Shown here: piece by piece, positions 22,801 through 33,709 of the stretch
How positions within the stretch are numbered: the first letter of the stretch is position 1
Layout: every line of letters starts with the position of its first letter
From: Glandiceps talaboti
Lineage: Eukaryota > Hemichordata > Enteropneusta > Spengelidae
Direction of reading: 5' to 3'
Length of the DNA stretch: 64,000 bases
Assembly: GCF_964340395.1 (NCBI RefSeq)
Contig: NC_135550.1
Coordinates: 27,089,176 to 27,153,175 of the forward strand
Notes under the pieces: generated by a model
The model's input: the letters and a program-made list of their open reading frames with translations, nothing else
Told to the model about the DNA's origin: nothing
The model's database searches: none
Translations under genes and position numbers: made by a program

Positions 22801-25800
22801 AATTTAATAAAGATTCAAAAAATAATGCAACAAGGCCACGCCCATACCAACAGCTAAATACAGTTGTGCTACAATGCCAATGGTGCTGTTCTTTTCATTG
22901 TACACAGCCCAGCAAATACATTGATGTAAATACATTTTATAGTAGCATATCATTTTTCTTGACGTGTGGGCTTATGATACAATGCTAAATGTCACCTGCT
23001 GTACGATTTTGAGAAACGTATTCAGCAGAATTAATCGTACATGTTTGGCACAATCACATGTCCACAGTGACTCACATCACTCTCCACCATCTCATGAATC
23101 TGGGACTCATTGTCTGCTTGTCCTAGTACCAGCGTCAACCACTTAATTTAATAGTCATGCCCCAATGGCCATTATCGGCATGCATATTTGTAGAAATTCA
23201 TATATTAGCCTGTATGTAAATTATGTCAATGTTAACTCATGTTAATTGGCATAACAAATGTACATATACATAATGTTATTTGAATAATTAAATGGTCTGG
23301 TGTAGTGCTATCACTCCCCCACTCTGACTAGTCAGACTTTACTGACTGAGCGCATTTTTCAAACTTCAATAATGGCTGACATTAATACTAGGACAAACAA
23401 AATATTGGAAATAGTGAAGTGGAATCACACAGATCCATGATGTAGATCAGGTAGCAAAAGTGAGGTGTTGACACCTGAAATGTATTCAACTTCCTGGGTA
23501 GAAACTAAAGATAACAAATTGAAACACTAGAAAGACAGGTAAATTGAAATGACCACAACTGGTTTATTTTCACAAGTATGTACATGGGACACAGTGAAAT
23601 GGCAAAAATACAAGAACTGGTAGACAACAGTAAAAACACTATATTTGACAATCTATAATCTAAAAGGAAAAACAGAGAGAGTACACAAAGTATTTGCACA
23701 TCACACAGTTGTCTCAAAGATTATTTCCATCAAAGTAGGATCAAATACTCCAGATACTTTAATAATACCAGTACTGACAAAACTTCTATTACAATCGTTG
23801 CACATGTTTCAGTTTGTTTGTTGTTTTTTTGGGGGGAGGGGGACAAACATATCTAATGGGGGTCCCAGGATTTCCTATTAATCAATATGACCCCATTTTA
23901 CATGCATATCTTGTACACAAATAGTTTGCATTTAATTATCTATTATTAGTTTCTTTTAAACTTGGAATGATAGTGTATTTGGCACAATCTATTGCAGCTT
24001 TGAGAAGAGTAAACATTTACATCAAATGACCAATACACTATTCTCATCTGCACTTCTTTGATTTTGCTAAGGCCTATTCTATTCTACTCTCATACTCAAT
24101 CCATCAACTGTCCAATACACTGCTGTCCCGTATCACTGCCAATACATATATTTTGGAAATAATAATTACTCTGTCTGTTTTTTGCATTCACTCCCATATG
24201 TAAATACGACAAACTTGAATAAAGTCTTTGAATGGCTATATGTTTGTTTTTAGTGTCACTGGTTTGATATTATTGCAGCTTGGTTTTCCCCCATTTGATA
24301 TACTACATTTGAGTCAATATTTAGACTCATTATTTTTTGAGCAAATTTACACACACCTTCATCTGACCTAGCTACTCTGTGGGAAGGGCATCATAATAGT
24401 CTGATGGAAAGTAATTTAAAAACAAATTGGTAGTTTATTTGGTGCTGTACCAACAGTAATCAATAACGGTACGATGAAACATCTACATCATACATGTACT
24501 ACATACTGCCTGGTATTTTAGTTGTCAAATTTTCAGTGAAAACATATATTTTCTTTGGTTATGGATCTACACAGTGAACACAGAACTTTGCTAAAGCTAT
24601 GACTTTTCTTTTTTCATCAAAAAGAGAAAGATATGCATTCTCTAAGTATCTTGTTTTATATCACTCTAGCTAAACACATGCACAGTCATTCATGCATGAC
24701 TGTATACACAGTTGGCACAAGTCAACAAATCCAAATAACAGTTTGACTTATTGGTGTTACAGCACATGTACCAATTCCCTAGTCCACAGCTGTACAATAT
24801 GTCTAACTATCATGCATTTCATTCACAGTTTGTCTGACAGTAAGCTGTATGTGGATCTTTTCAATCATTCGCAATGCTGATCTTATGAAATAGAGCAAAA
24901 CGTGGCTCATTGTGCATTTGCTAACCAGTTGCCATGATGATTGTCACCTGCACTTTAGCACTTTCAGTCCATACATAGCACTAAAATGTTTGCACAGGAG
25001 TATGGAGAAAACTTTCCCATGTCTTTAACATGATTTCTTACGAGGTAATCTTTCAGTTTTGTACTGGGCGAAATAATAGTCTGTGATGTACACTGGTACC
25101 TTACACTGACTGTTGGCATTTTATTACAAGGTAACATATTTACAAAGATCATGTAGATGTTAATGGTGGATTTTGGGGGAAAAGGAAAGCCTGTTAACTA
25201 TTACATCTTGGAAGAGCTTTGGAACACTTTTTCTCCCTTTATCATACTTGTAGAAATGAGATGAAGGGAACCCATATCCTTCATTCTCATCACAATCCTG
25301 ACAAGGCAGCGTAACATCTTGAAGATTAACAGTTTGACACCCTACAATATGTGCTATATCTAGCTTTTCAGATTACTTCTACTTGAATGCCTGGTTATAA
25401 ACGACATCAACTACTAATATTTTACAGTCATGCTATAGAAAGATTTGTTATTTGTTCATCATACACATGACTAGTTGTTTATTTGTAAATTTGTAATGAA
25501 AAAACAAAGGTTGATAGATGTAGAATGATGGTCTTCAAATCAATAGGTTTTTGTTTCACTTGGGCACTTTCTGGATTAGTGTCACTGAGCTGAGTAAGAC
25601 TACAACTTCCTGATGTGATTGATGATAGGCACATGTGAAATGTAAATCACAAAACCTGTATGATACCTGATTATAAATGACACTGACGTGAGCAACAACA
25701 GTTGGCTTTCCATGCAATACCTGTAGTCAGATTGTTTAAATGATATCTTGGTGGTATAACAACACACTGGACACTTTAAGTATTGCTTGTCTTACCATTC

Positions 25801-26091
25801 TGCAAGGAATACTTGTCCTCATGTCCTGGCAGACTAAGAGTGTGGGACACTATAAGTGTGAGATCAATGTCATCCCATACTCTCTACCAATGCCAGAATA
25901 AAGACGTGCGAAATAATTCCACACATTAATGGTCTAACATGGAATATCTAAAGTCAATAGAGAATTTTTGTCTTATACTCAACTGTGGCTAGTATGAGAC
26001 AAAAATTCCCCAACTCATGTGAGATATTCCACTCAACCCATTGGGGGTGTGAGATAATTAGTTCATACACAGTTTTATCTTTTAATGTTGT
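15652..26091 (-). CDS. SPIDR: SPIDR-like scaffold protein of homologous recombination (5' end not found)
   Basis: SPIDR (KIAA0146) is a nuclear scaffold that links RAD51 and BLM during homologous recombination. Contiguous exons in transcript order: 21956-20225, 20093-19950, 18764-18467, 18022-17831, 16673-16583, 16296-16173, 15816-15652. These give 914 residues to the stop and all phases agree. Family features: SPALFSLINSLC opening the first of them, APSFCYVIS, then GVDESTAFSWPACNICG with a CxxC-x17-CxxC zinc pair closed by LHCSKC, and the end block with VKVQLLQKTI, GKSVGPMSCFV and IALEEIDL. These match the human C terminus as I remember it. Two more exons upstream, 26091-26038 and 25883-25796, encode LKDKTVYELI and WDDIDLTLIVSHTLSLP, which fit the family segment before it. 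A further exon at 25341-25248 is possible. The N-terminal half, over 400 residues in human, was not found before MAX begins at 27.7 kb. The 16-residue repeat array swells a linker between two conserved blocks. Confidence 0.88.
15977..16013. repeat. (CA)n microsatellite in a SPIDR intron
   Basis: An uninterrupted CA run of about 36 bp, between the last two SPIDR exons. Confidence 0.95.
18850..19895. repeat. About 1-kb minisatellite of 20-24 bp units in a SPIDR intron
   Basis: Some 45 copies of a unit acagaatctattgcagacac with optional acacat, interspersed with (CA) expansions and ending in a pure (CA)n at about 19808-19860. It fills nearly all of the intron between exons 20093-19950 and 18764-18467, ending about 50 bp short of the former and starting about 85 bp from the latter. 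Long open frames on both strands (for example 18831-19955 +) come from the repeat. Confidence 0.97.
20225..21956 (-). CDS. SPIDR: SPIDR exon made of 34 full tandem 48-bp coding repeats plus a partial one
   Basis: A 1732-bp exon. The acceptor at 21957 follows a T-rich tract (tttgtttcag) and the donor is TCG|gttagt just below 20225. It opens with 23 unique residues (SPALFSLINSLCKPI...) and then runs as 34 full units plus a partial one of the form KDGQSYSTSLVSQTTT, 554 residues in all. Unit variants: SYSTSL, SYSTSS, HACSTSS, AYSTSS, LYSTSL. 32 of the 34 full units keep an S-Q dipeptide; two read VGQ. The array lies between two blocks conserved in SPIDR, where human has only a short linker. Sequence between units is nearly identical, with silent and amino-acid changes shared between blocks, so it has been homogenised recently. 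The second open minus-strand frame (556 codons) is a by-product of the 48-bp period. It is called coding because frame and splice phase agree on both sides. Confidence 0.85.
21957..25247. other. SPIDR intron with repeats and a gene relic
   Basis: No confident exon is seen. Repeats of the dispersed tactgagcagattggg family lie at about 22330-22600. Three roughly 105-bp copies marked by ccacgcccat and caacagctaaatgatg occupy 22620-22860. A galactosyltransferase-like relic is at 23031-23147. The family segment with the next OB-like strands should fall here or just upstream but was not recognised. Confidence 0.5.
23031..23147 (-). pseudogene. Relic resembling a beta-1,3-galactosyltransferase (GT31)
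   Basis: A 38-codon minus-strand frame reads LTLVLGQADNESQIHEMVES, then DVSHCGHVIVPNMYD, then a stop. The spacing of LG, ES, G-x-V/I and a D near the end recalls the FLLG...E...YGDI...DSY region of GT31 galactosyltransferases. It has no start and runs into stops where the family would continue, so it looks like a fragment of a dead copy inside the SPIDR intron. The match is from memory of the motif and short, so chance is possible. Confidence 0.35.
25248..25341 (-). CDS. Possible extra SPIDR exon
   Basis: Acceptor attgtag at 25342 and donor CAA|gtatga at 25247 bound 94 bp with an open frame (CQTVNLQDVTLPCQDCDE...). The phases would fit exactly between the exon at 25883-25796 (ends phase 1) and the repeat exon (starts phase 2). 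Against it, the residues do not align with the family segment expected at this place, and the open frame runs on past the donor. Confidence 0.3.
25796..25883 (-). CDS. SPIDR: SPIDR upstream exon
   Basis: 88 bp with acceptor ggcattggtag and donor AATG|gtaag. It encodes RVWDDIDLTLIVSHTLSLPG and nine more residues. The run of alternating hydrophobic residues followed by SLP matches the family segment preceding the central OB-like region. It enters in phase 0, in line with the exon at 26038-26091. Confidence 0.65.
26038..26091 (-). CDS. SPIDR: SPIDR upstream exon, most 5' one recognised
   Basis: 54 bp after a strong acceptor (gcttgtcttcccag). It encodes TTLKDKTVYELIISHPQW in phase 0/0, with a weak donor (gttgag). 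LKDKTVYELI fits the family's PLRDSLLDVV segment that comes just before the block in the next exon. The weak donor and short length keep this below certainty. Confidence 0.55.
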
Positions 26092-27669
26092 CTGGGAAGA
26101 CAAGCAATTACTAATATCATTAACTTTCAGAAACACTGACAATGTCCAGAGTTACCATATGTGGGCAAACTTAACTCTGAGCATCGTTAGGAGACCAAGG
26201 TGCTGCAGTTTGACCAAACTAATAGAAATAGTTATCTCTACAGCCCAAATACCCGTTTTGCAGATGAAGTTTATACAATAGAAAAGCATGACTTTTGAAG
26301 AGTGTGCCCAATTGTATAATAGGTCCACAAAGTCAACATTCAGGACATTATTGGTATAATTCCATACTTTACATGAAGATGATGATGAACCATAGACCCT
26401 CGGTTGGTGTAGGGTCTATTGATGAATACAACAATATGTAACATAATTTTTTGGTGAACGTTAAGACATACATAGCTAAGCTACAGGTTGTATCACAAAG
26501 TGGATTGATATCCAAAAACATACCATATTCAATATTTGGATATCATGTGTTTGGGCATGACACAGAAATATTATTGCACAACTATGTGGGCATCCTTTTC
26601 CATTGTAAACAAAATTTTTTAAGTGAATGAGAAGAAAAGTAGCAAACCTTGCCACAGTAATTTGTAATGAAATTTCTCGTAGTCAAAATATTTCTTGGAA
26701 GGGAATCCCACAGTAGTTTTGAGTACAAGTGTATGACTGAAACTGTCACAAGATGGTGAAATTTACACGTCACACATACCAAACTACATATTCTATATTC
26801 ATTGTTGTCATGACAATGATAACTTTGATTAAACAAAATTGGTCTTCACTTACAACTTACATTTTGTTTGACCTAATCATTAAAAGCAACTATGTTTTCT
26901 GTATACAATGTACTGCATTTTCGTTTCTAAGATAACTTCAAATGAAAAATGTCTTCACTGAAAATTTAGTTTTTCATCTGACCCTTATTGCAATTCTGAG
27001 TTTCAGCACAAAATGAGAATGTTCAATTTTAGAACGTGGAAATCATGCATAACTTCTATACTCAAATCTTGAAACTTATGAAATTGTTTGTTTGTTTTTT
27101 GGAACCAGGATTGAAGATATGTAGTTGCACAACTGCACAAATACATTTGAAAATATCAGACTAATACCTGCTTGACAAAAAAAAAAATATTCCCCCGTCT
27201 AAAGCTTTCCAGTGTGTAAAAAGTACCCTTTGGGTTTGCCAATAAATTTAATGGCAATGAATATATCATGTTATAATTATTTCATTTATTTCATCTTCTT
27301 CCTGATATAGGGTAAACTGAAATGTTTAAGTCCATTTTGAATATTTAAAAGAAAAAAAAATTATATTTATATCAGGGAATGTTTGTATATTTCATTGAGG
27401 CAATCATTATGCTCCTGAAGTCCAAATACCACAACAAAGTTAGATTGACAAACCCTCCCCTTGTTTTAAATTCCAACAATCTGCACATTAGTTTCAGAGT
27501 CCATTTCTCAATACATGCAGATATTGTTTAAAAATCCTACGAAGAACAAAATGTTTTCTTATCCATGCATTCAAACAATGAAGGTTTGTCTAATACTTTT
27601 GTGCAATATATTTTCATAAGTTTTTTCGAAGGATAAAAATCAAATTAATACGGCGTGTTTCCACATCAG
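26092..27669. other. Sequence between the most 5' SPIDR exon found and the MAX stop
   Basis: 1.6 kb with no convincing exon. It should hold the MAX 3' UTR: AATAAA on the minus strand at 27285-27290 is a candidate signal. The minus-strand frame 26836-26582 does not align with SPIDR or any family I know. Confidence 0.4.
27285..27290 (-). terminator. Candidate polyadenylation signal of MAX
   Basis: AATAAA on the minus strand, about 380 bp beyond the MAX stop codon. Other signals exist further on, so the 3' end is not certain. Confidence 0.4.
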
Positions 27670-30600
27670 TTAACTTTTGCCAGTGGATGCTATTGTAGTC
27701 GCTGATGACGTCACTGTCTTCAATCTTTTACGTCTTCCCTGTGTATTAACAGCTTCTTCTGAGGAGTCTGATTCAGAACCTGAGCCCCCATCAAAGGCAG
27801 ACACTGGTCCTCCCTTAGGATTTTTGAAGAGTGGTGTTCCATCAGTGTCAACTAATGTTGCTGGGTCATAATTACCAAGAGCTTTGGCTTTTTCTAAGGC
27901 ATTAACTGAAACAAGACCACAAGAAAATCGTTATGCATTTATGCATTTTACGTGTTTACTGTGCTTATAAACAAAAAACACTATGGGACAAGCTCCTACA
28001 ATACTCAATATGTTAACAGACAAACTGAGGGAAATGACCTTGCAATAAACAGTCACCTTACACCTAGTCTATCCACATTGCTGACCTGTGTTTACCATAA
28101 CTCTCACCCACTGAGTGTAGATGAGAGCTAGTGTAGACACTGATCAGCAATGTAGACAGGCTATATCACACCAAGACTGTGATATAAAGTGTTGCTAGAA
28201 TCTGGAACAAGACAAATATAAAGTACATTACATAGGACAATTTATGTAACCTTGTAAAACGTCACAACTGATGTCCTTTCTAGAAATTTATCCATTGAAA
28301 AAGACATTGTACAGTGCCATTGAACTCCATTGCTAAGTTACATCAATATCTAATGTCAATTGCAAGAATGGGGCACAGACATATAATATGACCTTACAGA
28401 CAAAGGGTTACATTGAAATGTATTATTAGCAAGTTTACACCCTATATGGTTGAACTCAGCATCTGTGCATGGGGAAATTGCTGCAACGTAGTCATATTTG
28501 ATAGTATTACAAACGATGGATAGGTATTAAATTTTATCTGTGTATTTGTATACTATGGACATGGCAGAAAAAAACAGCTGTGAAATGTGTTACAAAAGTC
28601 TATATATTCTATATCAAATCTTCATAATTATAATGTAATTTGAACAAAATTTCCATTATGTATATATATGCTAGAACTGATTATATCGCGACTGTCCTTG
28701 ACATGTGAATGCTTTATTTCATACAAAGGTAAAGAGGCTATGCAGTTGAAGGGAAATGTCTCAATAACTCTCATCCGATTTATTCAATGTTGTTTAGAAA
28801 ATAGACACGACACTCCCTGTGGCAAATAGACACTGATACCCCTTCCTAATTGTGAATGACATTTTCTATAGTATTGGATGGGAGCTGTTGGTGTGTAAGC
28901 CAAGCTTTCATTGCTTTTGGTATTTAACTTGATATATTTAACATATTTTCTTGACCTTGTACAGAGTTACTTGTAGCAGCCTCCAGGTAAACAAACAAAA
29001 CTTGGTCAATATTAATGTCAATTATTGCTTGATATACTAGGTGATCAATCAGGGTGTGCTTGGAAATTCACATCTTAAAATCATTAACGACTATCAACAA
29101 TTGCCAGGTTTCATTCATGAATAGTCATTAGAATACAATGCTGTGACCTTCATCATGTGGTAACAATGAGATTAGAAAATGCAATTACTGGGTTAGTAAT
29201 CTGCACTGTGTTGTTGGGGTCTGTGCAAAAATTTGTGGAAATATTTGACATGATTTTTGGTATACACGTAATGATATACTATACTAAGTGATTTCTCAAG
29301 GTTGGAGTACCTGTGTTTGTAAAAATAATCCCCTTTATCCCATAAGTAATGAATTTCCCACACTACATGACTCTTAAAAAGTCAAAGTAGGTCAGTTGGG
29401 AGGCTGGTTCTAAATTAAATATTCCTGGTTGACTTTGTTTCCTCCATTATACTGGGAATTATAGCAGGTGTCCTTCCATAGCAGAAACATATACAAGTAG
29501 AACTGAAATCTAATACATCTGGTAGTAATACTAGTACAGTATAGGCAGTAAATCATACCATGGCTGCCAACTTTCAAACTCCTCCCAGTATGTCTCCAAG
29601 TCCTTCCAATAGAACAACACGTTCTTGTCAGATTGTAACATGCCACCACATACATACACAACGATAAATCAATTTTCAAATTGTACTCACTTTGTTTATC
29701 AAGAAGTTCATTTTGTCTCTTGAGATCATCTATATCATTTTGATGTGCATTGTTTTTACGCCTCATAAACTGAATGTACTCTGTTGCTTTGTTTAAAATT
29801 TGAGCCCTGGATGCCTGCAATAAATAGGAAAACTCATCCCGGTAAAGCCTGGAGCAGACAAAATTATAAAGATGGGAACAGTACCTCATGTTGCTATCTA
29901 TCCTGTACACTTAAAATTTACATAATAATAGTGAGGTGGCAACAACAACAGACAATACCTAGTCTCTGCAACAAAGGTTACACAAAAATGCAAGACCCAA
30001 TACTTTCCTACAACAATGTGGTATACCAATGATGTTGTGAACTGTGCAACAATGCAGTTGGCTGACTTACACTCTAAATATCTAAACACATGTCAAGAAA
30101 TGGCATTATGCAATTATTTGAAATGAAATTGAAGGACATACATTTATTAATGCATGACGTTTATAAAACACTTTATATCAAGGTCCTATGAACTATTTTT
30201 ATAGGTACCGGATATTATCATACATTCGCAATCAACTCAAGTGACATACTGTCCCATGTATATACAATATTTCTTATTTAAAGTCGTGGTTAGTGATCTG
30301 GTTAGTGACCTTTTCTTGACAATATATGCAAAAAAAAGCAGGCTATTCAGTCTACATGCTGCTGTTTCTATTTCATGGTGACGGATTTGTCACCATCCTT
30401 TAACAGTTCAACAAATTTGCATAAATGATAAAAACCTACATGCATTATTTGTCCTGGTCTATTTACCATTACAATAGAGCTTTTCAATCGTGTATCATGT
30501 AGAAATTTGAGATTATCAAAATGTGTCATATGTCATACTGAGTACTAGTAAATATGGATGAATGTCTTTATGTAATTATGTTGTATCTGATATGAAGCTA

Positions 30601-32997
30601 GAGATTACTGTCACCCTGACATGTAATAATCTGTATTTTCAATCAAATACATTTTACATAATAAAACACAGCTCCTGAAATAGTATTTACACAAAAAAAA
30701 TATGAGTTGCTCCGAAACTGTGTGGTTGCATGCACTGCAAAGTCAATTGAATGAAAGGCAAAAATTAACAAAGATACATGTATATTTGTATACATTACTG
30801 AAGCCCTGAATAGATCAAAGTATACCCTTAATTTGGTGATCAATTGAAGTCGAATCAATATGGCTTTAGAAATGTCTCCTTTATGTCATTACTCAAGTAT
30901 TGTAGCAGCTGACATGTTTACGGGGCTTGTGTTGATGTGGTCAATGTCCTTATTGAATTGACAGCCAGTCTCCACCTACACATCAGTTAATATAATTATT
31001 GCATGTAAATGCTTCAAACTGGATTTCCAATGCAATATTCTTTTAAAAGCTACAGTGCATCTCAATGTTACTTTCTACGTGTAGTATCTTTCACAGTATC
31101 ACAAGTACATCCAATACTGACCACTTTTGAAAAGAGTTGATAGTTTCAGTGTTGTGTGTACCTAGAAAATGGCGTTGTGTAGGAGACCCACCCTGCAGGT
31201 GGACCTCTCAACAGATAATCAAGATAAAATTGTAATACATGGAGGGGTTAGTATTTGATGTTATTTTGACAAGTGCACCAATAACTTTCTAAACTGTCTT
31301 TCCTACTTTGATTTAGTTACAGAATTATCAGGTGTTCTTTATAATTTGTATTGATAGGTAACAGTTCACTTAATATCATGCACAGTTTTAACCAGGCGGA
31401 GTGTGTGAGCACCAGTATGAGACAGTTTCATGATTGATATTTTAAGGGTGGTACATCAATACCAGGTAAAAGAGATATGACTGACACCTATTACTGTGCC
31501 AAATTGTTGAAATGATAATTAGAATATAAAAATATCAATTTTCAGTTATTATGTTGACATTTGATTCCCTCCTTTTTATTGAAACTGTGACAATAACAAT
31601 TGACATAATATAATACTGATCTATTCATTAACTGGTATGATATCATATTTCTGACAAGAAAATTGCTAGTCAGTAATTACTGTATGAATGTGATATATTA
31701 ATGCCAAGCCCCAACTAAGAGAATCCTCATAGGTTTGTGAAATCTACTATGCCATTCATATGTTGTAGTGAGAGTGTGAAGAGGGCATACTGTTCTATAA
31801 ACCACAGGCCAATATTCTGATATTTGGTGTTTTCATAGTAAACCTTTACACACACAATGACAAGGATTAGATAACTATGTTTTATGGGAGTGAATTGTTA
31901 AGTATTGAAGTCAGGGTTACAGGTAATTAAAACACCACATTACAAAGGCTATTTAACTACAATGGATAGAAACAGTCACACCCACAGAGGTGATAAATAA
32001 CTACTCACAAGCTCACAGAGCATTGCTGAATTTTCATCTTCCTCAGTAAAATCAACAACAATGGTCACATTGACAAGAAGAACCAATGCACAATATTTTT
32101 CATAAAATTATATCTAGTGAAATTGTATAATCCAAAGTAAATAAGACAAAATGTAATTAGATACCTTTTCTCCCTGCAATGTTGGGACAGATTCTTTTAA
32201 ACCATTAAAACTATCCTTTATATGATCACGTCTTTTTCGTTCCAATGCGTTATGATGGGCCCTCTTCTCTGCCTATGTAGAATGACACATGTGGAGTTAT
32301 TATTAGTATTTGACATACTCGCTATGGCATTTGAACGGTACGAAACTGATACTCTCGGCCTCACGCATGTTGACATACCGTAAACAACACCCACACGTGA
32401 TACGTTCCTGATGACAGTCGATTTTCAAAACTGAAGTTGTGAATATTACATGTAAGGACATCGCCAGACAACATTCAACACATTGATGATTGAGAAAATT
32501 ATACGTGCGGTATCAGTGATAATAATTTCATGAGTATAAAGAAATGTCATGAGTAACTTTTCAAAGAGAGTGCGATACAGAACGTAAAATCAACAAATGG
32601 TAGAGGACTGACGTTGCGATTGAAAGACAGTCACACGGCAGAAATTTTGACGTGAAAATAAAATGAAAAATTATGATAAATTACATTTTGAGTGGATATG
32701 CCATCTATTTACAGTTCAATAATAAGCCATGTAAAATTAATATGGTATCATCAAATCTTTTTTCGTTCCAACAAGAAAGGACATTTTATTTCATATGCAC
32801 GTGACCTGAACTATACATAAACATGCATACCTCATTATGAGCCTGTGGAGGGCTCAGTGCTTCTTCCTGTAAAATATTACCAATATTGTTAAAGATCAAC
32901 AAACGGGATTTAAAAACGACAATACTTAAAAGCAAAACACTCATGTGCATTTTCTTACGTCACTTTCGATGTCAATATCTCTGTCATCGTCGCTCAT
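27670..32997 (-). CDS. MAX: MAX, bHLH leucine-zipper transcription factor, 5 exons
   Basis: MAX dimerises with MYC, MXD and MNT proteins and with itself, and binds the E-box CACGTG in the nucleus. Exons in transcript order: 32997-32959 ([13 protein letters not shown]), 32866-32831, 32272-32165, 29814-29691, 27905-27670. Total 180 residues with all exons (human long form 160). Exon 3 carries the basic region and helix 1 ([20 protein letters not shown]), with the DNA-contact residues H32, E36, R39 and R40. Exon 4 carries helix 2 and the first part of the zipper ([35 protein letters not shown]), continued by [10 protein letters not shown] in exon 5. The tail holds the acidic [15 protein letters not shown] and a basic GRRKRLK like the human nuclear signal. 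Splice sites are canonical and phases agree. The start is set by the conserved acidic MSD N terminus. Confidence 0.97.
32831..32866 (-). CDS. MAX: MAX exon 2, frame-neutral and possibly alternative
   Basis: 36 bp encoding [12 protein letters not shown] between a ttttacag acceptor and a gtatgc donor. Vertebrate MAX has a 27-bp exon at the same place (nine residues after the acidic start) whose inclusion gives the p22 rather than the p21 form. Here the exon is phase 0 on both sides, so skipping would leave a 168-residue protein with an intact bHLH. Confidence 0.85.
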
Positions 32998-33709
32998 TTT
33001 GATGTTTTTTATGTTTTTCCAACGAAGCAATCCTCACCCTTCTGGCGGATGACTCCCTGAAAATGGCGTCCAAACAACGCCACGCGGAAAACATGCGACC
33101 AACACACGTGTATTTCTAATCAGCTGATTATGTATTCATCCGCAAGGACGCTGGGCAAGAAATTGAAACATTAAACAAATAAAGATAAACTGTTGTATCG
33201 AAGATTTTATCAAAACCTAATATTCAATATCTTCTGAAGTTGTCAACACCACAATATCTGCCAATGTTTATCTCTAAAATAACGGGTTTAAATAGAACTA
33301 TGTCGCGTAAGTATTCACCGGGGGAAGTGACGTTACAGTATCGATGACAGCATAAACAACGTCCTTCTCAGGTCAAACCTAAACCACAAGTGTATTATGC
33401 CAGTAAATATCAAAATTGACTTCAAATTTGGAGTAACTGTATATTTATATTTTTTCTAATAGAATATCGTCTATTTACTAATTTAAGAAAATACTACAAA
33501 AATATTTCGAGATACCTAGGGGGTATGGAAATGTTTGTGTCTTCTCTTCTCCAAACACGTCCCGCCTCGCACGCAAGATGGCGCTCCAGCATGGGACTGC
33601 AAAGTTGCATATAAGTCCGTGACATCGCGTTGAAGTGACACAGAACATTAACGGTATCCATAGTGAAAATATTGGGACAACACATCCCCACCTGTTATTG
33701 GTGAACGTG
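32998..33709. promoter_or_regulatory. Divergent promoter region upstream of MAX
   Basis: The MAX 5' end must lie just above 32998. The stretch is richer in G+C and CpG than its surroundings. It holds a CACGTG E-box at 33105-33110, aaaatggcgtc at 33060-33070 and caagatggcg at 33574-33583, both YY1-type elements often seen at transcription starts. On the + strand, sequence from about 33560 ends in a good donor (gtg|gtgagt, exon end 33709), suggesting a non-coding first exon of a divergent transcript. Confidence 0.5.

Noticed and set aside
23505-23717. Minus-strand frame following a strong pyrimidine tract (ccttttag) as a SPIDR exon
   Set aside because: The hydrophobic sequence ends in a stop without a donor of the right phase, and does not resemble SPIDR.
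26582-26836. Minus-strand frame with an acceptor-like site as a further SPIDR exon
   Set aside because: Its residues do not align with the family and the phase cannot be tied to a neighbour.
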